Assembly: GCA_002305335.1 (NCBI GenBank)
Contig: DBQR01000055.1
Location: forward strand, 27,994-33,406
Source of the DNA: Clostridiales bacterium UBA1389
Lineage (GTDB): Bacteria > Bacillota > Clostridia > Oscillospirales > CAG-382
DNA length: 5,413 bases
Direction of reading: 5' to 3'
The position numbers and the translations under genes were made by a program. Below are positions 1 to 4,108 of this stretch, one piece after another; positions within the stretch are counted from its first letter, which is position 1, and each line of letters starts with the position of its first letter. The notes beneath the pieces are model-generated. The model worked only from the letters and a program-made list of their open reading frames with translations, had not been told where the DNA came from and searched no databases.

Positions 1-57
1 CCCCTCATCCGTCAGCCTGCGGCTGACACCTTCCCCGAAAGTCGGAAGGCTTTTTTC
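1..57. repeat. Interspersed double-hairpin repeat, cut by the window edge
   Basis: Two inverted repeats lie side by side: GTCAGCC/GGCTGAC (11-17 with 21-27, 3-nt loop) and CCTTCC/GGAAGG (29-34 with 44-49), followed by a T-run from 51. The layout of CCCTCATCCGTC, hairpin, CACCTTCC, hairpin, AAGGCTTTTTT resembles a dispersed intergenic repeat I recall as common in gut Clostridia; no search was run, so the family assignment is from memory. The second stem looks degenerate, since the inner bases no longer pair (CCGAAAGTC loop). The element probably continues left of base 1. It overlaps the 3' end of the Lgt-like gene and supplies its last 15 codons and stop. Confidence 0.6.
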
Positions 58-808
58 TTTTTCCTTTCCACTTGATTACATAATACACAATCGGTATCAT
101 AATTAAAATTAACGAAGTTATCTGTGCCGGGGAGAGGGATAAAATATATCCTCCCCGGTTGTCCCCCCGAAGGAATTCCACAAAGAATCTTAATGTGGGG
201 TAAAGTATTAGATAATTCATTAATCTGTGCTTTCTGAAAACCCACTTTAGCAAAACGATTATAATCAACAACCCCAAAGCCTCATAAAGCTGGGTGGGGA
301 ACACCTTTTCGCCGTTGTGGAAAAGTCCGTATTCCGGCTGGTCGGGGAAATGAAGACCGAAAACACTGTCGGTAACCCTTCCGTAGCAGCAGCCCGAAAG
401 AAAGCAGCCGATTCGTCCGAAGAAGTGGAACACCACAAAGGGGACTGTAAGCATATCCAGCCATCCGAGGAACGTAAAGGAGGTATAAGCCGGCATAAAA
501 CGCATTGTCAGATAAAGGGTAACTATTCCTCCGATAAGTCCGCCGTAAAAGGCGATTCCCTGAAATTCAAAGGCCTCCCTTTCGGCGGTGTGGAAAAGGG
601 CGTCGTAAATCAAAGCTCCTAAATATCCCCCGAAAAAGGATATATACAGCTTGGGGAAAATATATGCCCTTTCCTTAAAGGGGGAGCTTTTTTCGGCCCG
701 TTTTGCGGCCTGACGCACTAATATAACCATTAGGACGGTCCCAATCACCACCACTATGGTCATAAGCCTGACCTTGCCGAATATGCCTAAATCGATTTCG
801 GGAAACAT
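5..808 (-). CDS. lgt: Prolipoprotein diacylglyceryl transferase (Lgt) family membrane protein
   Basis: A 267-residue polytopic membrane protein of the Lgt family, which transfers diacylglyceryl from phosphatidylglycerol to the lipobox cysteine of prolipoproteins at the membrane. Visible motifs are FYGGLIGG (87-94), HFFGRIGCF (128-136), FPTQLYEA (170-177) and YPTLRFFVEFLRGD (203-216). Arg132 matches E. coli Arg143, and Tyr203, Arg207 and Glu211 match Tyr235, Arg239 and Glu243 in spacing. Two classic positions differ: the His103 position is Tyr88 and the Asn146 position is Cys135, within a Cys-rich GRIGCFLSGCCYG. It may therefore be a divergent subfamily rather than the housekeeping Lgt. About seven hydrophobic segments are visible. 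The ATG at 808 is preceded by GATGAGGT (820-813), 5 nt from GAGG to start. The last 15 residues, from KPSDFRG to the end, are read from the hairpin repeat and are unlikely to be ancestral. Confidence 0.85.
   Translation of the reverse strand: MFPEIDLGIFGKVRLMTIVVVIGTVLMVILVRQAAKRAEKSSPFKERAYIFPKLYISFFGGYLGALIYDALFHTAEREAFEFQGIAFYGGLIGGIVTLYLTMRFMPAYTSFTFLGWLDMLTVPFVVFHFFGRIGCFLSGCCYGRVTDSVFGLHFPDQPEYGLFHNGEKVFPTQLYEALGLLIIIVLLKWVFRKHRLMNYLILYPTLRFFVEFLRGDNRGGYILSLSPAQITSLILIMIPIVYYVIKWKGKRKKPSDFRGRCQPQADG
29..60 (+). terminator. Possible rho-independent terminator for a plus-strand gene left of the window
   Basis: The stem CCTTCC (29-34) / GGAAGG (44-49) is followed on the plus strand by C and then TTTTTTCTTTTT (51-60 and beyond). 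A transcript arriving from the left would meet a 6-bp stem and a U-tract, which fits intrinsic termination. The stem is short and has a 9-nt loop, so it would be weak. On the minus strand the T-run becomes an A-run before the hairpin, so it would not terminate the Lgt-like gene. Confidence 0.35.
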
Positions 809-834
809 AAATACCTCATCAAATGCTTTTAGCC

Positions 835-864
835 ATTATAGTTTATATTGCCTTAGGTTGTCAA
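835..864 (-). promoter_or_regulatory. Perfect-consensus sigma-A promoter for the Lgt-like gene
   Basis: On the minus strand TTGACA (864-859) is followed after 18 bp by TATAAT (840-835). Transcription would start near 828, giving a leader of about 20 nt that contains the Shine-Dalgarno GATGAGGT. Both hexamers match consensus exactly, so strong basal activity is expected. The -35 box lies within the palindrome shared with the opposite promoter. Confidence 0.8.
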
Positions 865-881
865 GGCTTATCCCTTGACAA
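858..881. promoter_or_regulatory. Palindrome spanning both divergent -35 boxes, candidate operator
   Basis: TTGTCAAGG (858-866) and CCTTGACAA (873-881) form a perfect 9-bp inverted repeat around the 6-bp centre CTTATC. Outside it, GG (856-857) and CC (883-884) would extend the symmetry if one A is bulged. Each arm contains one TTGACA -35 box plus identical flanks (CC before, A after), so the symmetry exceeds what two -35 boxes alone require. A dimeric regulator here could control both directions. It does not fit the known BirA operator, whose half-sites are about 15 bp apart. No regulator is identified. Confidence 0.5.
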
Positions 882-903
882 ACCCTTCCGGCAAATTTAT
901 AAT
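875..903 (+). promoter_or_regulatory. Perfect-consensus sigma-A promoter for the birA operon
   Basis: TTGACA (875-880), a 17-bp spacer and TATAAT (898-903) match the consensus in both boxes and spacing. The start point would be at about 910-912, on or just before the GTG at 912, so the leader is almost absent. The -35 box is 10 bp from the -35 box of the opposite promoter. Two polymerases probably could not bind at once. Confidence 0.85.
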
Positions 904-911
904 GAAAGCTG

Positions 912-1619
912 GTGATTTATTTGGGTTTTAACTTAATTTCCCTGAATAGGGTTGATTCAACCAACAATTATTTAAAAAAGCTTGTGTCGGAAGGCTCTCC
1001 CCATAAAACCGCGGTTTTGGCCGAAACCCAATCCGGCGGCCGTGGAAGGCAGGGCAAATCCTTTGCCTCCCCGCCGGGGGGGATTTATATTTCCTTTTAC
1101 TATAACTTTGCCGATATGAAAGAGGAATACCTTCCCCTCGTTACCCCCATTGCGGCGGTTTATGTTTCAAGGGCTATCGAATCCGCTTCAGGACAAAAAG
1201 TAAAAATAAAATGGGTGAACGATATTTATTTTAACGATAAAAAGATATGCGGAATACTGACCGAAAGGGTGGCGGACACTTTAGGCTTTATCGTGGGGGT
1301 GGGGATAAACCTTTCCGGCAGCAATCTCCCCGATAACCTTAAGGACAAGGCAGGATATATCGACACCGACAAAGATATGCTGGTAAAACTGCTAATTGAA
1401 AATATGGATTTCAACCCTGAGATGTTTGGCGACTTTTCCAATCTTGCCTATTACCGGGAAAACAGCTATCTTGCCGGGAAAAAAGTGGGATTTACCCTAA
1501 ACGGTTGCTATATTACAGGTATAGTAAAGGATGTGGACGAAAAATTCCGTCTTGCGGTGGAAACGGAAAAAGGGCTGTCAATCCTTGACAGCGGGGAGGT
1601 TTCGGTACTGGTGATATGA
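912..1619 (+). CDS. birA: Biotin-[acetyl-CoA-carboxylase] ligase, short form without HTH domain
   Basis: Biotin-protein ligase: makes biotinyl-5'-AMP and transfers biotin to a lysine of carrier proteins such as AccB in the cytoplasm. The 235-residue reading shows DSTN (15-18), the biotin/AMP loop GRGRQGKSFASPPG (43-56), KWVNDI (100-105, Lys100 matching E. coli Lys183), KKICGILTE (110-118) and GVGINL (129-134), then a C-terminal SH3-like domain (about 186-235). The usual Trp after the GRGRxG loop is Phe51. There is no N-terminal winged helix, so this is a group I ligase that should not repress biotin genes itself. The start is uncertain. GTG at 912 has no ribosome site and sits on the predicted transcription start. 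TTG at 921 (232 residues) follows GGTGAT (911-916), which matches the anti-Shine-Dalgarno. No ATG occurs in frame before the conserved DSTN. First gene of a likely three-gene operon; it ends in an ATGA overlap with the phosphatase gene. Confidence 0.93.
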   Translation: MIYLGFNLISLNRVDSTNNYLKKLVSEGSPHKTAVLAETQSGGRGRQGKSFASPPGGIYISFYYNFADMKEEYLPLVTPIAAVYVSRAIESASGQKVKIKWVNDIYFNDKKICGILTERVADTLGFIVGVGINLSGSNLPDNLKDKAGYIDTDKDMLVKLLIENMDFNPEMFGDFSNLAYYRENSYLAGKKVGFTLNGCYITGIVKDVDEKFRLAVETEKGLSILDSGEVSVLVI

Positions 1620-2185
1620 GCTTTACCGATTTTGAAATAGGAATCCTTAAAGGAATACAGCAAATAAAGTGCGGCTTTCTTGATTTTTTGATTCCCAAAA
1701 TTTCCTTCCTCGGGAATGGGGGATGGATCTGGATTACCGCCGCAATTCTGCTTATGATTTTCAAAAAGACCAGAAAGCAGGGTTTTACCCTTGCCTTAGG
1801 GCTTATTCTATGCCTTCTGTTAAACAACCTTTTACTTAAAAATATCATTGCAAGGCAGCGCCCCTTTGACTATGACCCGTCGATACGGCTAATTATTCCG
1901 AGGCCGGGGGAATATTCCTTCCCCTCCGGGCATACTTTGACCTCCTTTATGGCGGCAACGGTACTGTGGTCTGCCGATAAAAAGCGTTTCGGCATAGCAG
2001 CTTTGGCATTAGCGTCACTTATAGGCTTTTCAAGGCTCTACCTTCAGGTGCATTATCTCACCGACGTGCTGGGCGGGGCGGTTATAGGCATAGTCTTCGG
2101 CATAACCGCTATCGCAATAATAAATTTCATTTATAAAAAATATGTGCATAAGGAGAAAACCGATAATGGCGCTAATGCAGGTTGA
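1616..2185 (+). CDS. PAP2-superfamily membrane phosphatase
   Basis: A 189-residue integral membrane phosphatase of the type 2 phosphatidic acid phosphatase superfamily. All three catalytic signatures are intact: K75-x6-R82-P83, P103-S104-G105-H106, and S139-R140-x5-H146-x3-D150. His106 and His146 are the expected nucleophile-cycle histidines. Hydrophobic segments lie at about 37-49, 57-74, 107-118, 125-141 and 150-172, which places the active site at a membrane face. Bacterial members hydrolyse undecaprenyl diphosphate (BcrC type), phosphatidylglycerol phosphate or phosphatidic acid; the sequence alone does not say which. The ATG overlaps the birA stop as ATGA, and the nearest good Shine-Dalgarno (GGAGGT, about 1595-1600) is about 15 nt upstream, so translation is probably coupled to birA by reinitiation, perhaps helped by GGTGAT (1610-1615). 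Confidence 0.92.
   Translation: MSFTDFEIGILKGIQQIKCGFLDFLIPKISFLGNGGWIWITAAILLMIFKKTRKQGFTLALGLILCLLLNNLLLKNIIARQRPFDYDPSIRLIIPRPGEYSFPSGHTLTSFMAATVLWSADKKRFGIAALALASLIGFSRLYLQVHYLTDVLGGAVIGIVFGITAIAIINFIYKKYVHKEKTDNGANAG
2150..2155 (+). promoter_or_regulatory. Ribosome binding site deciding the esterase start
   Basis: AAGGAG lies 10 nt before the ATG at 2166. The earlier in-frame ATG at 2142 has only an A/T-rich stretch before it and would add eight residues not expected for the family. The site lies inside the end of the phosphatase gene, so 2166 is chosen as the start. Confidence 0.75.
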
Positions 2186-2903
2186 TTTTTATTCGAAGGT
2201 TCTGGGAATGGAGACGAGTATGAATGTGATTATCCCCCAGAACATAACGTCAAACACCGATGCCGACTTCCCCACTTTGTACCTTCTCCACGGCATGGGG
2301 GACAACCATTCCACCTGGCTCCGCCGCACCTCCGTTGAACGCTATGCCGCCAAGAAAAACATCGCAGTGGTAATGCCCGCCGCCCAGGTTGCCTGGTACA
2401 CCGATATGGAATGCGGGTATAAAAATTATTTCACCTTCATTTCAAAGGAGCTCCCCGGAATCTGCCGTGCCTTCTTTCCGAGGATGTCGGCAAAACGGGA
2501 GGAAACCTGGATTGCCGGAATATCCATGGGGGGCTACGGAGCGCTGAAAACCGCTCTTTGGGAAAGCGATACCTTCGGCAGGGCCGCAGGCCTTTCGGGG
2601 GCATACTGCATTGAAACAAGGGAGTCCGACCGGTATTGGAACGGCATCTTCGGAGAACCCGGAAACCGCACAAAACACACCGTCGAATACGCCGCCGAAA
2701 GGCTTGTTTCGGAAGGCAGGCTTAAGCCGGAAATATATATTGTCTGCGGCACCGAAGACCACCATATCGAATGCAACCGGACAATGCAAAACACCCTTAC
2801 CGATATGGGATTCGACGTAACATACAAAGAACCGCCGGGGGGACACACCTGGGAATTCTGGGATAAGGAAATCCAGCATGTCCTTGACTGGCTTGTAAAA
2901 TAA
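2166..2903 (+). CDS. Alpha/beta-hydrolase esterase, EstA/tributyrin esterase type
   Basis: A 245-residue serine hydrolase of the esterase D (PF00756) family. Its N-terminus, MQVDFYSKVLGMETSMNVI, resembles the short-chain acyl esterases of the lactococcal EstA/tributyrin esterase group, which cleave short-chain esters in the cytoplasm. The likely triad is Ser120 in GISMGGYGAL (118-127), Asp198 in CGTEDH (194-199) and His227 in GGHTWEFWD (225-233). LLHGMGDNHSTW (40-51) holds the oxyanion-loop HG motif. There is no signal peptide. S-formylglutathione hydrolase and feruloyl or acetylxylan esterases share the fold, so the substrate is open; a carbohydrate de-acetylation role is possible. The gene overlaps the phosphatase gene by 20 bp and is the last of the operon, 6 bp before the terminator hairpin. 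Confidence 0.9.
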   Translation: MALMQVDFYSKVLGMETSMNVIIPQNITSNTDADFPTLYLLHGMGDNHSTWLRRTSVERYAAKKNIAVVMPAAQVAWYTDMECGYKNYFTFISKELPGICRAFFPRMSAKREETWIAGISMGGYGALKTALWESDTFGRAAGLSGAYCIETRESDRYWNGIFGEPGNRTKHTVEYAAERLVSEGRLKPEIYIVCGTEDHHIECNRTMQNTLTDMGFDVTYKEPPGGHTWEFWDKEIQHVLDWLVK

Positions 2904-2907
2904 CCAC

Positions 2908-2940
2908 AAAAAAGCCGCCGGAAAACCGACGGCTTTTATT
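2908..2940. terminator. Bidirectional intrinsic terminator between convergent genes
   Basis: AAAAGCCG (2910-2917) pairs with CGGCTTTT (2930-2937). After one C·A mismatch the stem continues with CGG/CCG (2919-2921 with 2926-2928), closing an AAAA loop. The plus strand continues with TTTTATTT and the minus strand with TTTTTTGTGG, so the same hairpin can end the birA-PAP2-esterase transcript and the convergent surface-protein transcript. Confidence 0.88.
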
Positions 2941-2950
2941 TACGGGTTAA

Positions 2951-3982
2951 TTATTTTCTCTTAATTACAACCGCGCCGGCAAGGGCGATTACCGAAATAA
3001 TGGCAAGAGCCGCAATTCCGCTGTCGCCGGTGGGGGTGGTTCCGCCGCTGCTGGTTTCTTCGGAGGAGGTAACAGCGGGTTCGGAGGTTTCATCGGGTTC
3101 TTCGCTGGATTCATCTTCGCTTATATCAAGCCCGCCATCATATTCGCCGCCGAGGATTATCTTGGCGCAGCCGGAAAGGTCTTTGGCGTTGTCTTCGGGA
3201 TAGCAGCCGGCAAGATATACATAGTTGCCTTTGTATTCGCTGTCGTAGCCATCGCCGTAGTCGGTAAGCAAAACGGTGAAGTCCATACCGAATATGGTGC
3301 CTTCGGTGCCGGTGAGGGCGGTAGTCTGCTTGGAGGAATACATCGAAGCCCAGGGAATTCTCATTTCATAAACATCCCAGTCTTTATCGGTGCCTTCGCC
3401 GACGATGTTCTGGCAGGCATATTCGAAGCCGGACTGTGAAGTCATTGTGCCGAAATGGTCGGATTTAAGAACGGTTGTGCCGTCGCCGCCGTGTTCGATG
3501 TCCTGAATGGCGAGGGTCCATTCATAGCAGAAGCCGCCGTTGTATAAATCGGTCCAGGTGGCAGATGAGTCGGGATAAATTTCGTTTGAAGGATCGTCGG
3601 GGATAAGAACGGTCATGAGGGAGTGGGCGTTGAATATGTAGTGTTCGCCTTCAACATAGGCCACATGGGGGGAGTCGCATTCGGCCTTTATGGCGTAATA
3701 AACATATTCGTCGTCATAGCACATATAGACAAAGATGTCCATGTTGGTGGCATAGTCGCCACGGAAGGTCATCAGATCATCATCGGGCCAGGACGTTACG
3801 AGGGGATATTCGTCGTCTTCGATAACCCCGTCGAGGGTGGGAGCTTCGGAAACCTTGTAGATTGTAAGCTCTCTGAGGTCGCCTATTGCGGGATCGGGAT
3901 CCGCAGATGCCGTTGCAGTGAAGCTTGCAAAGCAGGCAAACAGCATTACAAGAACCACAAGTACGGATAGCGATTTTTTCAT
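2951..3982 (-). CDS. Secreted, C-terminally anchored protein with CBM9/DOMON-like module
   Basis: A 343-residue surface protein. Residues 1-27 form a signal peptide (MKKSL, hydrophobic core, likely cut after TASA). Residues about 40-280 resemble a CBM9/DOMON-like beta-sandwich: APTLDGVIEDDEYP (47-60), CYDDEYVYYAIKAECD (88-103), YEMRIPWASM (205-214) and GMDFTVLLTD (232-241) follow the DG-x-W, D-x-LYV, E-x-x-IPW and F-x-x-x-x-x-D pattern of family 9 sugar-binding modules. A Ser/Glu/Thr-rich stalk (about 287-316) leads to PTGD (317-320), a hydrophobic helix (323-340) and terminal KRK, a sorting-signal-like end that lacks LPxTG. Carbohydrate binding is inferred; no catalytic motif is visible. The upstream TTG at 4000 is rejected as start because the ribosome site lies inside that extension. 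It has its own promoter and ends at a shared terminator. Confidence 0.8.
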   Translation of the reverse strand: MKKSLSVLVVLVMLFACFASFTATASADPDPAIGDLRELTIYKVSEAPTLDGVIEDDEYPLVTSWPDDDLMTFRGDYATNMDIFVYMCYDDEYVYYAIKAECDSPHVAYVEGEHYIFNAHSLMTVLIPDDPSNEIYPDSSATWTDLYNGGFCYEWTLAIQDIEHGGDGTTVLKSDHFGTMTSQSGFEYACQNIVGEGTDKDWDVYEMRIPWASMYSSKQTTALTGTEGTIFGMDFTVLLTDYGDGYDSEYKGNYVYLAGCYPEDNAKDLSGCAKIILGGEYDGGLDISEDESSEEPDETSEPAVTSSEETSSGGTTPTGDSGIAALAIISVIALAGAVVIKRK

Positions 3983-3989
3983 TGTAATT

Positions 3990-3997
3990 CTCCTTTT
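3990..3997 (-). promoter_or_regulatory. Ribosome binding site deciding the surface-protein start
   Basis: On the minus strand AAAAGGAG (3997-3990) stands 7 nt before the ATG at 3982, and the protein then begins with a textbook signal peptide. A TTG at 4000 is in frame, but the Shine-Dalgarno would then be coding. Confidence 0.85.
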
Positions 3998-4045
3998 CAA
4001 AATTATAAACTGTTTTCTTAATTTTTATTAAATTTATCTAAACAT

Positions 4046-4073
4046 ATTATACATTGATTTTGAGTTTTGTCAA
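4046..4073 (-). promoter_or_regulatory. Perfect-hexamer sigma-A promoter for the CBM9-like surface protein
   Basis: On the minus strand TTGACA (4073-4068), 16-bp spacer, TATAAT (4051-4046). The start would be near 4039, leaving an A/T-rich, apparently unstructured leader of about 57 nt before the ATG at 3982. The box is only 36 bp past the stop of the upstream gene, so this gene is transcribed by itself even if readthrough also occurs. No clear terminator is seen between 4074 and 4108. Confidence 0.82.
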
Positions 4074-4108
4074 TACTGTTTTGGCTGAATTACAGAATTT
4101 TTCGCTTT

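Noticed and set aside
317..622. Plus-strand ORF of 101 residues
   Set aside because: It is antisense to the conserved core of the Lgt-like gene and has a low-complexity hydrophilic translation without family features.
858..881. Biotin operator bound by BirA
   Set aside because: The half-site TTGTCAAGG begins like TTGTAAACC, but the spacing is 6 bp instead of about 15, and this ligase lacks the DNA-binding domain.
902..931. Mini-ORF of nine codons (MKAGDLFGF) overlapping the birA start
   Set aside because: Its ATG includes the last bases of the -10 box, upstream of the predicted transcription start, so it would not be in the mRNA.
2142..2165. Longer esterase start at ATG 2142
   Set aside because: No Shine-Dalgarno precedes it, while AAGGAG serves ATG 2166, and the extra residues (MCIRRKPI) are the out-of-frame tail of the phosphatase gene.
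2437..2909. Three overlapping minus-strand ORFs (78-155 residues) opposite the esterase gene
   Set aside because: They arise from the GC-rich codon pattern of a well-supported esterase; no ribosome site, promoter or recognisable domain supports them.
3983..4000. TTG start at 4000 for the surface protein
   Set aside because: It would place the AAAAGGAG ribosome site inside the coding region and put six residues before a perfect signal peptide start.
4081..4108. Terminator after the SGNH-protein gene
   Set aside because: Only a short AATT/AATT symmetry is present, without a GC-rich stem or a following T-run on the minus strand.
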